64,000 bases of DNA. Origin: Klebsiella michiganensis (lineage in GTDB: Bacteria > Pseudomonadota > Gammaproteobacteria > Enterobacterales > Enterobacteriaceae). Location: contig CP011077.1 in the NCBI GenBank assembly GCA_000963575.1, forward strand, positions 2,604,001-2,668,000. Direction: 5' to 3'. This document shows, piece by piece, positions 54,234 to 63,059 of the stretch. The position numbers and the translations under genes are program-made. The notes beneath the pieces are model-generated. The model did not search any database. It was not told where the DNA came from and was given only the letters and a program-made list of their open reading frames with translations. The stretch's first letter is position 1, and every line of letters begins with the position of its first letter.

Positions 54234-55919
54234 TTAAATCGCCAGGCCGAGGCGGTAATAAATCACGAGGTGATCCGGCGCCAGATAGGCCGGATAATGA
54301 AGTGGCGTGCCGACGGTGAACTGGCTGGAGTAGTAGCGTCCGGCGACAGTGAGGCCAGCAGAAGCGCCCCAAAGCGTCCCGGAAGCTTGCCGATCATCGC
54401 TGTCATTGCGCAACCAACCGCCATCCACGGCCGCGTTCAGGCTGACCTCACCCAGATAAGGGAGGCTGAACAGGGCGTAGTTCAGTTCGTTGCGAAGATA
54501 GCCCCCGTTGTCGCCGGAGAGGTATTGCTCTTTAAAGCCACGCACCGAGCTTTCACCGCCAATCGTTAAGCGCTCACTGCCGTAAAGCCGATCAGGTGAC
54601 CATTGCCCGTAGGCGCTGGTTAACCACCAAATTTTTTGCGTCAGCGGGCGCTGAAAACTGCCGCTCAGGCTCCATTTTTTGAATTCAGCTTTTGGCACGT
54701 CGCCCCGCTTGCCGTTATCGTTTTCGGCCCCAAACCACGGCACACCGTGGCTGAATGACGGGTTCAGAGTGGCCACACCGCCGGCAATTTTCTGCGTATG
54801 GTTGAGACCGAATTGCAAACTGGTGAGCTTACGGCTGCTGCTGAGCAAGAGCGCATCGTTCAGGTAGTTGCGGCTGAGCCGATGAGTCAGCCCGACGGAA
54901 GCGGCGGTTTTTAAGTCCCCGTTTCGGTAAAGCACATGGGAGAGGTTCAGGCGGTGTGTTTCGGCCTGCCCGGTCGAACGCCACAGATAACCTCGGTTAT
55001 TGAGAGTGGTGAGATAGTCGCTCCAGCTGTAGCTGTAATCGACCAGGCTATAGCCCCAGGGCACGCTGACGCCGGCCTGGAAGCTTTGCGCATCGTGGTC
55101 GCCGGCAAAATCGCTGCTGCGCCCGCCGCTGATAAACCATTTATCCGCCAGGCCTAGCGGATTATTGGCGGTCAGAGAGGCGGTGAGTTGCCCGGTGCCG
55201 GTGCTTTTTTGCCCGCTGTTATCAAACCCAGCGGCTGCGGAAAACGGAAATTCCGGCGTTGCCGTGAGATTGACAATGGATTCTCCGGCCTTTTCCCCCG
55301 GCAATATTTCAATTTGTACCGGCGTGGTGCGTAACCGGTTTATTTGCTCCATACCCTGCTCAATATCACGCAGGTTGAGGAGTTTTCCTTCCAGCCCAGG
55401 AAAAGCCGTTTTTAGCTGACGTGAAGGTGCACCTTCAATGCGAATGGCCTGTAGCCTGCCTTCCAGCACCGCAATATGCAGTGTTCCTGCAGAAAGATCC
55501 TGCTCGGTCAAAAATGCACGACTGGTGATATATCCTCGGCTGATATACCAGTCAGAAATATCCCGGGTCAGCTGATTAATTTTCGCCATGCCGAGGCATT
55601 GATTAATATATGGCGCACTTAATGTTTGACGATCCCGGACAGAAAGCAGCGTTGTATTTTCGATAGCAATCTGTTGAATGGTAAAGCAAGGGCCCTGCTC
55701 AGCTCCTGCCACGGGGCTTGCCAGCCGCGGCTGCAGGCTGCGCTGGATCTCTTCCCGCTGCTGTTGGTTTTGCAACAGTAAATCCTGCTGCTGCTGCTGG
55801 ATACTGTCCCGGTCGGCAGGCGTCAGCGGCGCGGCATAGCTTAAGCCAGAGTAAAAAAGCGCGCACAAAAAGGCGGCCCTATAATAATGGCGCATAAAAT
55901 AAGAGTCTATTTTTGTCAT
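54234..55919 (-). CDS. cdiB: CdiB outer-membrane transporter (TpsB/Omp85)
   Basis: A 561-residue two-partner secretion pore that exports CdiA. N-terminal signal (hydrophobic segment AAFLCALFYSGLSYA), a Gln-rich helix (QQQQQDLLLQNQQQREE) that plugs the barrel in relatives, POTRA domains (about 75-235), then a 16-stranded barrel. FHA/ShlB motifs such as VRGFKEQYLSGDNGG and a terminal hydrophobic strand YYRLGLAI are present. First gene of the operon, nine bases ahead of cdiA. An alternative start at MRHYYRAAF (residue 9) is possible. Confidence 0.95.
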   Translation of the reverse strand: MTKIDSYFMRHYYRAAFLCALFYSGLSYAAPLTPADRDSIQQQQQDLLLQNQQQREEIQRSLQPRLASPVAGAEQGPCFTIQQIAIENTTLLSVRDRQTLSAPYINQCLGMAKINQLTRDISDWYISRGYITSRAFLTEQDLSAGTLHIAVLEGRLQAIRIEGAPSRQLKTAFPGLEGKLLNLRDIEQGMEQINRLRTTPVQIEILPGEKAGESIVNLTATPEFPFSAAAGFDNSGQKSTGTGQLTASLTANNPLGLADKWFISGGRSSDFAGDHDAQSFQAGVSVPWGYSLVDYSYSWSDYLTTLNNRGYLWRSTGQAETHRLNLSHVLYRNGDLKTAASVGLTHRLSRNYLNDALLLSSSRKLTSLQFGLNHTQKIAGGVATLNPSFSHGVPWFGAENDNGKRGDVPKAEFKKWSLSGSFQRPLTQKIWWLTSAYGQWSPDRLYGSERLTIGGESSVRGFKEQYLSGDNGGYLRNELNYALFSLPYLGEVSLNAAVDGGWLRNDSDDRQASGTLWGASAGLTVAGRYYSSQFTVGTPLHYPAYLAPDHLVIYYRLGLAI

Positions 55920-56132
55920 TCTTTTTAGTATGCCAGCGCAGCAATAAATAAGAAAAGTCTTAAATAAACATCCTATTAATATTGGTAGTTAATTTGCATT
56001 AAGTCCGATTATTTAATTTAGGATAGGGAATTAAATAAAAACCAACACATTGTTTTATAAGGAATGATCGTAACAACGAGTCACTGCGTAAATAATAATC
56101 CACCACAGCGAATAAAACCGATCATGAAATAA
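55920..56132. other. Upstream region of cdiBA
   Basis: About 210 bp of AT-rich sequence between cdiB and the tonB terminator, presumably carrying the cdi promoter. No box is clear enough to mark. No further yciA-tail copy is present on this side of the island. Confidence 0.5.
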
Positions 56133-56164
56133 AAAAGGCCACGCATTCTCATGCGTGACCTTTT
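56133..56164. terminator. tonB terminator (bidirectional shape)
   Basis: AAAAGGCCACGCAT, loop TCTC, ATGCGTGACCTTTT; one mismatch in the stem. In E. coli tonB and yciA share a bidirectional terminator here. In this genome tonB keeps its own and yciA has a different hairpin, with the island between them. Confidence 0.85.
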
Positions 56165-56180
56165 AAAAACGGGCAAAAAA

Positions 56181-56912
56181 TTAATCCACGCTTGCGCCGC
56201 CGCTAATGCGGAACTTGATGTTCACGGTAATTCCCTGGCCGGGCCTACCGCTCTCATAGCGCCATTTCTTCATCGCCAGCTTCACTTCACGTTCGAACAT
56301 GTTGGCCGGCTGGGCCGAAAGGATTTCGACGTTATTCACCCGACCATCGGCATCAACATCAAACTTAACCCGAACGTTGCCGTCCATACGTAATGCAAAA
56401 GCTCGCGCGGGGTACTGCGGCTCGCCACGGCTGATAGCGCGCGGCCCGGTATTCACCGTCTGTACTGGCGCTGCCGGGGCTGATTTTGCTGCCGGCGTCG
56501 GCACCGGTTGCACTGGCGCATTATTCTCAAAAGGAGAAGCCTGGCGAGGCTCGACCGGCTTCGCATCACGTTTCGGTTGCTCAACCTTTTTCACCGGCTT
56601 GGGCTTCGGTTTTGGCTTAGGTTCGGGCTTGTGAATGACAACTGGCGCCTCTTTCGGCGGCTCAGGTATCGGTTCTGGCTCTGGCTCCGGCTCTGGTTCC
56701 GCAACCGGCTGTGGCGGAGGCTGCACAACCTGAGGTTGCGGAGGTTCAAGGTCAGCAGGCGCAACCATCGTGACGCTGATCGGCTGCGATGGTGCTGGGG
56801 ACTCAATAACCTGATGTACCGAGGTGTAGAGCAACCCGGCCACAACGGCACCATGAATCCCGACGGAGAGAAGAGTCGGCCACGGAAAGCGGCGAGGTAA
56901 TTCCAGGGTCAT
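56181..56912 (-). CDS. tonB: Energy-transducing protein TonB
   Basis: Links the ExbBD proton motor to TonB-dependent outer-membrane receptors. 243 residues: an N-terminal anchor helix in MTLELPRRFPWPTLLSVGIH with the key His of the membrane segment, then a rigid Pro-rich region of Glu-Pro and Lys-Pro repeats (about 65-110), and a C-terminal domain with QYPARAFALRMDGNVRVKF and WRYESGRPG. A Met three codons upstream is possible; the E. coli protein starts at this MTL. Confidence 0.97.
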   Translation of the reverse strand: MTLELPRRFPWPTLLSVGIHGAVVAGLLYTSVHQVIESPAPSQPISVTMVAPADLEPPQPQVVQPPPQPVAEPEPEPEPEPIPEPPKEAPVVIHKPEPKPKPKPKPVKKVEQPKRDAKPVEPRQASPFENNAPVQPVPTPAAKSAPAAPVQTVNTGPRAISRGEPQYPARAFALRMDGNVRVKFDVDADGRVNNVEILSAQPANMFEREVKLAMKKWRYESGRPGQGITVNIKFRISGGASVD

Positions 56913-57136
56913 TGACGTCATAATGGTTTCAGTGTCTTTCAGGAAAGGGCAATTTTAAATGCAAATAACAATCATATTCAACAACGCATTGCCCAAAGGC
57001 GCACTTTTTCCTGCTGTCTGCGCGAGTTTCCCGCTATTTTCTCAAGGATTTAACATCCTGTTTATCTTTCAATTGCAGTCTGCCCGCCGTTCACTTAACG
57101 TGGTTTGCAACCCAACATCAAGAAGGAAGAATGCCC

Positions 57137-57433
57137 GTGCTGTACGTCATTTATGCCCAAGATATTGCTGATTCGCTGGAAAAGCGCCTCTCCGTTCGCC
57201 CTGCCCACCTGGCTCGTCTACAGGTATTGCGCGACGAAGGTCGCCTGCTGACCGCAGGCCCAATGCCGGCAGTTGACAGCAACGATCCCGGCAGCGCCGG
57301 ATTTACCGGCTCAACGGTAATTGCCGAATTTGCTTCTCTGGAAGAGGCGAAGGCCTGGGCTGATGCGGACCCGTATGTTGCCGCTGGCGTGTACGCTAAG
57401 GTTGAAGTAAAACCGTTTAAAAAAGTATTCTGA
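57137..57433 (+). CDS. yciI: YciI-family protein YciI
   Basis: A 98-residue ferredoxin-like-fold protein with LYVIYAQDIADSLEKR, HLARLQVLRDEGRLL and a conserved His-Asp pair. Related proteins include muconolactone isomerase-like and dehalogenase-type enzymes; YciI's own activity is unknown. GTG at 57137 is chosen because AAGGAAG lies seven bases upstream and the length equals E. coli. The ATG at 57131 is only one base from that site. Confidence 0.93.
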   Translation: MLYVIYAQDIADSLEKRLSVRPAHLARLQVLRDEGRLLTAGPMPAVDSNDPGSAGFTGSTVIAEFASLEEAKAWADADPYVAAGVYAKVEVKPFKKVF

Positions 57434-57446
57434 TTTGCCCATCCGC

Positions 57447-57467
57447 GAGCCTGCAGCTAGCAGGCTC
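57447..57467. terminator. Hairpin between yciI and the EAL gene
   Basis: GAGCCTGC, loop AGCTA, GCAGGCTC between two convergent genes. No long T-tract. Confidence 0.5.
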
Positions 57468-57476
57468 AGTAGCCTG

Positions 57477-58241
57477 TTAGGTTTCCGTCGCCTGTAAATG
57501 CTTTTGTCGGAAACTGTCCCGGTCCAGAGGCCGCGAGAAAAGATAGCCCTGCGCCAGCCTGACATTGTTATTGAACAGCATCTGCATTTGCGAAAAAGTT
57601 TCCACCCCTTCGGCAATAACATCCACTTCCCTTGCCTGTGCACACCGAACCATTCGCAGCGTTTCCTCACTGCACGTCGCCTTGAAACAGCTTCGATCGA
57701 GCTTAATGAAGTCCGTTTCCACCTGAGTCAACCTGTTCTGCAGTTGTTCAACGCTGTGAATATCGTCCCACGCCAGTAAAAAACCCGCCTCGCGAAGTTG
57801 AGCGGCATTTTCACGCCCGGCGTCGTCTAACATGATGCCGTTATCCGTGATTTCAAACACAATTCGCTGCGCGGGAACTGAACGCCGCTCAGCGAGGGTA
57901 ATCACCCGTTCGGCAAAACCAACGTCATTCAGCTGCACGGGGGAAAGATTAAGATGCAATAAATAACTGCTGTTATGGGGCATGATGACGTCTGTCATAT
58001 AGCTAAAAGCCGTGGTGATAATATGTTTGCCCAGCGAAACAATGCCCCCGTTTTCCTCCAGCCGGTTGATGAAGACGTCCGGGGCAACGAGCGCCCGACG
58101 ATGCACGCCGCGAATCAGTATTTCGGTCCCGACGCATTTAAAACTGGAGGTATCAAAAATCGGCTGCAGCAACGACTCAAAAGCCAGGCTAAAGTTATTC
58201 TTCATCACGCGATTAACGATGAATTCTGCGCTTTTCTCCAT
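57477..58241 (-). CDS. EAL-domain protein with degenerate loop 6
   Basis: A 254-residue stand-alone EAL domain (cyclic-di-GMP phosphodiesterase family). The EAL position reads EILIR. Asn in LNLSP, Glu in FEITD, Lys-Asp in DFIKLD and the Glu in IAEGVET are kept. The usual DDFGTGYS loop 6 is AWDDIHSVEQ: the two Asp remain, but the FGTG that organises the dimer and metal site is gone. Activity may therefore be weak or the protein may be a c-di-GMP or protein-binding regulator. It follows the GGDEF gene by 27 bp, in one operon. Confidence 0.85.
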   Translation of the reverse strand: MEKSAEFIVNRVMKNNFSLAFESLLQPIFDTSSFKCVGTEILIRGVHRRALVAPDVFINRLEENGGIVSLGKHIITTAFSYMTDVIMPHNSSYLLHLNLSPVQLNDVGFAERVITLAERRSVPAQRIVFEITDNGIMLDDAGRENAAQLREAGFLLAWDDIHSVEQLQNRLTQVETDFIKLDRSCFKATCSEETLRMVRCAQAREVDVIAEGVETFSQMQMLFNNNVRLAQGYLFSRPLDRDSFRQKHLQATET

Positions 58242-58268
58242 GTAACAACTCCTTAGTGCAGGCTTAAC

Positions 58269-59798
58269 TTAGCTGGTCGATATAACCACTTTATTTTTAC
58301 CATTGGATTTTGCTTTGTAGAGCAGCTTGTCGGCTTTCTCAATGAGCCTTTCATAGTCCTCTCCCCGCCACGGGCAAAGGCCTCCGCTGAAAGTGACGGT
58401 TAATCCTTGTTCACGCCAGGTTTTATCTTCCACCCGCTTACGCCAGCTTTCCATAATCTCCATGGCTTTAACCTGGTTATCGGAGAAATATATAAATGCG
58501 ATTTCTTCCCCGCCGTAGCGATAGAGCTTAGCGTGATCGTCCAGTAGCCCCATGCCCATATCGGCAATCACCTTTAAAACCGTATCACCAACAAGATGTC
58601 CATAACCATCATTTATTTTTTTAAAGTCATCAACATCAATAATAGCGAGACTAAAAGGTGCCTCTCGCGTTAATAAATAGTTAACGTCGTTGTCAAAACT
58701 TCGGCGATTAAGCAAGCCGGTCAGTCCATCCGTGAGCGAAGCATTTTTTGCATTCTTTATTTGCTGGCTGTTTTCGTTAATCTCACTTAAAATTTTCTTA
58801 TCTACCCCATCCTTTAACTCAAGCCGGCCAAAACGCATCATCGAAACAATATCCACAATCATCGACTTTATCGACTGACGCATAAACAACCACAGCAATG
58901 AATAAATTGCCAGGCAGAAAGCGAAGGCTGCCAAAATAACCCAGACATAATACAATGTGTATTCATCTATTGCTTTATCCTCAACGGTGAACACAACAAA
59001 CCAGTCGGGATTAGAAAATGAATAATAGTAGTAATGTTTGCCGGCGACTTTGTCATGAAATGAGCCCAGCCCGTTTGTCATTCTCTGGATTGCCGCCTGC
59101 GGGACAACCGGGGTACCTATTGCATCGCTGTCCGCATCCAGTACGGCTCGCCCCTGACGATCAATAATCGAGAAGTGCCCTTCACTTGGGCTCTCCAGCT
59201 GGCGCAGCACGTAGCTCATATTGGTAAGATTCAGATCCATGGCAAACACGCCATAGCGCTCACCTTTATCGTTATGCAAGAGTTTGGCTATTGTCACCAC
59301 GGGTAATTTATCAACCGCATTGGCATAAATTTCCGAGTAATTAACAAAAGAGCTCTTCACGCTGAGACGTTCGTACCAGGTGCGGCCCGAAAGAATGTAA
59401 TTACTATCGACATAGGATTTGGGGATGCTGTTATATCGACCATCACGCGTAGCAATAATATACCCAGAAATAGCGGGCAACATTGAGATTGATGTGGTGA
59501 GCTTTTTCTCCAACTCTTCATCTTCAGACTTAACCAGCGCCTCAACACAATCGTTGTCCAGTAAGATAGAATTTTGCCAGAGTGCATTCTCTAAAGTTTT
59601 TAGCTGCTGTTCCAGATAGAAGGTTGCGACATTATGAACAAAACCCTCGTTCTCTTCATTTAATGTCGTTTTCAGATGATTATAACTTACGTAGGCTATG
59701 ATTGAGCTAAAAACAATTAGCACAGTAATAATAATAACAAACAGGAAATTTATTCTCCTGGCGTAAGAAAAATCCTTTTTTATTAAGTCATTGATCAC
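58269..59798 (-). CDS. Membrane-bound diguanylate cyclase with a Cache sensor
   Basis: 509 residues: first membrane helix (about 16-38), a periplasmic dCache-type sensor (about 40-275; the YILSGRTWYERLS region), a second helix (about 283-307), a short linker, then a GGDEF domain with DVDDFKKINDGYGHLVGD and the active-site signature RYGGEEIAF. This should make cyclic-di-GMP in response to a periplasmic ligand. The inhibitory RxxD I-site expected just before the signature is absent (DDHA). The partner EAL gene is 27 bp downstream. Confidence 0.9.
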   Translation of the reverse strand: MINDLIKKDFSYARRINFLFVIIITVLIVFSSIIAYVSYNHLKTTLNEENEGFVHNVATFYLEQQLKTLENALWQNSILLDNDCVEALVKSEDEELEKKLTTSISMLPAISGYIIATRDGRYNSIPKSYVDSNYILSGRTWYERLSVKSSFVNYSEIYANAVDKLPVVTIAKLLHNDKGERYGVFAMDLNLTNMSYVLRQLESPSEGHFSIIDRQGRAVLDADSDAIGTPVVPQAAIQRMTNGLGSFHDKVAGKHYYYYSFSNPDWFVVFTVEDKAIDEYTLYYVWVILAAFAFCLAIYSLLWLFMRQSIKSMIVDIVSMMRFGRLELKDGVDKKILSEINENSQQIKNAKNASLTDGLTGLLNRRSFDNDVNYLLTREAPFSLAIIDVDDFKKINDGYGHLVGDTVLKVIADMGMGLLDDHAKLYRYGGEEIAFIYFSDNQVKAMEIMESWRKRVEDKTWREQGLTVTFSGGLCPWRGEDYERLIEKADKLLYKAKSNGKNKVVISTS

Positions 59799-59953
59799 TT
59801 ATTTTGGCATCCTGGCGCGGTAAGAAAAATCCCGAGGATTATGCCGTCACTTTTTATTCAGATAATGATCGCGATCATTTTAAAAACAAACTTCCGCCCT
59901 TTGGAAATACAATTTCAGGGAAAAAGGAAGGTTTATTTCCCGAAAAAATTTAT

Positions 59954-59973
59954 GGGCACCTCACGCGGTGCCC
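59954..59973 (-). terminator. yciY terminator
   Basis: Reverse strand GGGCACC, loop GCGTGA, GGTGCCC, then ATAAATTTTTT, six bases past the yciY stop. Confidence 0.75.
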
Positions 59974-59978
59974 GAACC

Positions 59979-60158
59979 TTATGCCCAGCGATCGTGGATG
60001 GCAAACAGCAAAGAGTTGCGCTGCTGGTTGACCAGGCATTTACGAATGGCATGAATGCGCATATTGCGCCGTGACTGGCTTTCCAGCCAACGCGCCCTGC
60101 GCTTTTGCGTTTGACGCTGCATACGCCAACGCCCAACTTCCGTTCTGCTACGTCTCAT
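59979..60158 (-). CDS. yciY: Small basic protein YciY (59 aa)
   Basis: The reverse frame starts MRRSRTEVGRWRMQRQ and runs RWLESQSRRNMRIHAIRKC and LLFAIHDRWA, the E. coli YciY sequence with small changes. It is extremely rich in Arg and Gln and has no membrane segment. Its place just upstream of and divergent from clsA is conserved. Function unknown. Confidence 0.85.
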   Translation of the reverse strand: MRRSRTEVGRWRMQRQTQKRRARWLESQSRRNMRIHAIRKCLVNQQRNSLLFAIHDRWA

Positions 60159-60305
60159 GTCTACGACTCAACTTTCCAAAAAAAGACGCGTCATTATAGA
60201 ACCTTCTGCCGGGCAAACCATCCGTTTTGCGTATACTTTTAGTGTTAAGCAATGAAAGTTCTGCGTACACTCTCAACTCTTCGGTTTCAAAAGGATTTTT
60301 AAGGC

Positions 60306-61766
60306 ATGACAACCTTCTATACCGTGGTGAGCTGGCTGGTCATTCTCGGCTACTGGCTGCTTATCGCCGGCGTTACGCTGCGTATACTGATGAAACGCCG
60401 CGCCGTACCTTCGGCAATGGCCTGGCTGTTAATCATCTATATTCTGCCGCTGGTCGGGATTATTGCCTATCTCTCCGTAGGGGAACTGCACCTCGGCAAA
60501 CGCCGGGCGGAGCGCGCTCGCGCCATGTGGCCTTCTACCGCTAAGTGGCTTAAGGATCTGAAAAGCTGCAAGCATATCTTTGCCTCAGAAACCAGCGAGG
60601 TTGCCAGCTCGCTGTTCCAGCTTTGCGAACGCCGCCAGGGCATTGCCGGCGTTAAGGGTAATCAGCTCCAGCTATTAACCAGTTCGGATGACACAATGCA
60701 GGCGCTAATCCGCGATATCCAACTGGCGCGACATAACATCGAGATGGTGTTTTATATCTGGCAACCCGGCGGGATGGCCGATCAGGTGGCCGAGTCCCTG
60801 ATGGCCGCCGCACGACGCGGCATTCATTGCCGTTTGATGCTCGACTCAGCAGGCAGCGTCGCCTTCTTCCGCAGCCCCTGGGCCAATATGATGCGTAACG
60901 CAGGCATTGAGGTGGTAGAAGCGCTGAAGGTTAACCTCATGCGTGTCTTTCTGCGCCGCATGGACCTGCGCCAGCACCGCAAGATGGTGATGATCGATAA
61001 CTATATTGCCTATACCGGCAGCATGAACATGGTTGACCCTCGTTTCTTCAAGCAGGATGCGAATGTGGGCCAGTGGGTCGATTTGATGGCACGTATGGAA
61101 GGTCCGGTCGCCACCGCAATGGGTATCGTTTACTCCTGCGACTGGGAGATAGAGACCGGGAAACGTATTCTCCCGCCGCCGCCGGATGAAAACATCATGC
61201 CGTTTGAAGAGGCCAGCGGTCACACCATCCATACCATTGCTTCAGGCCCAGGTTTCCCGGAAGATTTGATTCATCAGGCGTTGCTGACCTCCGTTTATGC
61301 GGCGCGTGAATACCTGATCATGACAACACCTTATTTCGTGCCAAGCGATGATTTGCTCCATGCAATTTGTACCGCAGCGCAGCGTGGCGTAGACGTGAGC
61401 ATCATCGTGCCGCGCAAAAACGACTCTCTGCTGGTAGGCTGGGCAAGCCGCGCGTTCTTCACCGAACTGCTCGCCGCCGGCGTGAAAATTTACCAGTTTG
61501 AAGGCGGACTGCTGCACACCAAGAGCGTACTAGTCGATGGCCAGTTGAGCCTGGTTGGCACCGTTAACCTGGATATGCGCAGCCTGTGGCTGAATTTTGA
61601 GATTACGCTGGTCATTGATGATGAAGGTTTTGCCGGTGATTTAGCGGCGGTGCAGGACGACTATATCTCCCGCTCGCGGCTACTGGACGCGCATTTGTGG
61701 GTAAAACGCCCGCTCTGGCAGCGAATGGCCGAGCGACTGTTTTACTTCTTTAGTCCATTGCTGTAA
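60306..61766 (+). CDS. clsA: Cardiolipin synthase A
   Basis: Condenses two phosphatidylglycerols to cardiolipin at the inner membrane. 486 residues: two N-terminal membrane helices (about 4-24, 36-58), then two phospholipase-D HxKxxxxD motifs, HRKMVMID (about residue 224) and HTKSVLVD (about 404), each followed by a Gly-Ser/Thr. Full length compared with E. coli ClsA. Confidence 0.97.
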   Translation: MTTFYTVVSWLVILGYWLLIAGVTLRILMKRRAVPSAMAWLLIIYILPLVGIIAYLSVGELHLGKRRAERARAMWPSTAKWLKDLKSCKHIFASETSEVASSLFQLCERRQGIAGVKGNQLQLLTSSDDTMQALIRDIQLARHNIEMVFYIWQPGGMADQVAESLMAAARRGIHCRLMLDSAGSVAFFRSPWANMMRNAGIEVVEALKVNLMRVFLRRMDLRQHRKMVMIDNYIAYTGSMNMVDPRFFKQDANVGQWVDLMARMEGPVATAMGIVYSCDWEIETGKRILPPPPDENIMPFEEASGHTIHTIASGPGFPEDLIHQALLTSVYAAREYLIMTTPYFVPSDDLLHAICTAAQRGVDVSIIVPRKNDSLLVGWASRAFFTELLAAGVKIYQFEGGLLHTKSVLVDGQLSLVGTVNLDMRSLWLNFEITLVIDDEGFAGDLAAVQDDYISRSRLLDAHLWVKRPLWQRMAERLFYFFSPLL

Positions 61767-61803
61767 AACGTGGCGCATCAGCACTCGATAAGTGGATGTA
61801 GAG

Positions 61804-62133
61804 ATGGAAATGGATCTGAATAACCGCCTGACCGAAGACGAGACTTTAGAACAGGCGTACGATATTTTTCTCGAGCTGGCCGGCGATAACCTCGATCCTG
61901 CCGACATTATTCTTTTCAATCTGCAGTTCGAGGAGCGCGGCGGGGCCGAGCTGTTTGATCCGGCCGAAGACTGGCAGGAGCACGTCGATTTCGACCTGAA
62001 CCCGGACTTCTTCGCGGAAGTCGTTATCGGGCTGGCGGATACCGACGGCGGCGAGCTGAACGATATCTTTGCTCGCGTCCTGTTGTGTCGTGAGAAGGAT
62101 CACAAGCTGTGCCACATCCTGTGGCGTGAGTAA
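61804..62133 (+). CDS. yciU: UPF0263 acidic protein YciU
   Basis: A 109-residue, strongly acidic protein (MEMDLNNRLTEDETLEQAYD; ending CHILWRE), of the HI1450-like family proposed to mimic DNA surface charge. The longer GTG start at 61792 is less likely, since the E. coli start corresponds to 61804. It lies 37 bp after clsA and is probably cotranscribed. Confidence 0.93.
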   Translation: MEMDLNNRLTEDETLEQAYDIFLELAGDNLDPADIILFNLQFEERGGAELFDPAEDWQEHVDFDLNPDFFAEVVIGLADTDGGELNDIFARVLLCREKDHKLCHILWRE

Positions 62134-62138
62134 TAATC

Positions 62139-62162
62139 CAGCGCGGCCCTCAGGCCGCGCTG
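62139..62162. terminator. Bidirectional hairpin yciU / K+ channel gene
   Basis: CAGCGCGGCC, loop CTCA, GGCCGCGCTG; abuts the channel gene's stop codon. Confidence 0.75.
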
Positions 62163-63008
62163 TTACTTCTCATTGGGCGGGAGATGCTCCCCGCAAGTTT
62201 TGCAGTAATGCGCGTTGCTGGCATGATCCTGCTGATGACAGCGCACACACTCCCTCACCGACCGCCTTCTTTGCAAATCCTGCGACATCTGTGCCGTTAG
62301 AATCCCGGTAGGGATAGCTATCACTGAATAACCAATCAGAATCAGCAGCGAGGCAACAAAGCGGCCCAGCGCAGTGTGCGGCACAATGTCTCCGTAGCCG
62401 ACGGTTGTCACCGTCACCACGGCCCAATAGACCGCTACGCCCAGGCTGGTGAAGCCGTTGGCCTTCCCTTCTATGCCGTACATCAGCGCCCCGGCGGCTA
62501 CCATCACAATGGCAATAAAGGAGTAGAACAGGATCAGCTGATTGCTGGCGCCGATCAGGCTACGCCACAGGCTTTTGAGCGCGGGCATATAGCGCAGAAG
62601 TTTGAGAATGCGCAGCACGCGGATGGCGCGCATTGCTCGCCAGGCAAAATAGTAGTGAATGGCAAACTCTGGCCACAGCCACAGGACATACAGAGGCAGC
62701 ATGGTCGCCAGGTCAATAATGCCCCAGAAGCTAAACACGTAGCGGATAGGCTGTGGCCAGCTGAGCACTCGCAGCAGATATTCGCAGGTGAACAGCAGCG
62801 TGAAGATGATTTCCAGCCAGATAAACAGCTGCCATTCGCCGTAGGTTAGCCGGGGATCGCTCCCGACGCTTGATTCGGTAAAAACAACGGCCACGCTGAG
62901 CAGCGCCAGCAGGCCGCAGAAGGCCTCGAAACGGCGCCCGGAACGGGTATTTTGATCAAACAGAAAGCGGTAAAGCAGCACACGAAGTGATGAAATGTTG
63001 CCTGGCAC
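62163..63008 (-). CDS. Voltage-gated-type potassium channel with C-terminal zinc ribbon
   Basis: 281 residues with six membrane helices (S1-S6). S4 carries spaced Arg in RAMRAIRVLRILKLLRYM (about 127-144), and the selectivity filter is TVGYGD in VTVTTVGYGDIVPH (about 198). After S6 there is no RCK domain. Instead a short tail has CVRCHQQDH and HYCKTCGEH, a four-Cys zinc ribbon. E. coli Kch at this locus is 417 aa with an RCK domain, so this is a different kind of channel in the same place. Confidence 0.88.
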   Translation of the reverse strand: MPGNISSLRVLLYRFLFDQNTRSGRRFEAFCGLLALLSVAVVFTESSVGSDPRLTYGEWQLFIWLEIIFTLLFTCEYLLRVLSWPQPIRYVFSFWGIIDLATMLPLYVLWLWPEFAIHYYFAWRAMRAIRVLRILKLLRYMPALKSLWRSLIGASNQLILFYSFIAIVMVAAGALMYGIEGKANGFTSLGVAVYWAVVTVTTVGYGDIVPHTALGRFVASLLILIGYSVIAIPTGILTAQMSQDLQRRRSVRECVRCHQQDHASNAHYCKTCGEHLPPNEK

Positions 63009-63020
63009 GGTGATCCTCGC

Positions 63021-63049
63021 AAAAAGAAAGGGCCAGCGCGGTGCTGGCC
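63021..63049 (-). terminator. oppF / opp operon terminator
   Basis: Reverse strand GGCCAGC, loop ACCGC, GCTGGCC followed by CTTTCTTTTT, ten bases after the oppF stop. Confidence 0.85.
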
Positions 63050-63059
63050 CCAGGCGAGA

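Noticed and set aside
29165..56132. Integrase, transposase or tRNA attachment site for the island
   Set aside because: No such gene or tRNA was found on either strand. The yciA-tail repeats look like recombination scars, not short att core sites.
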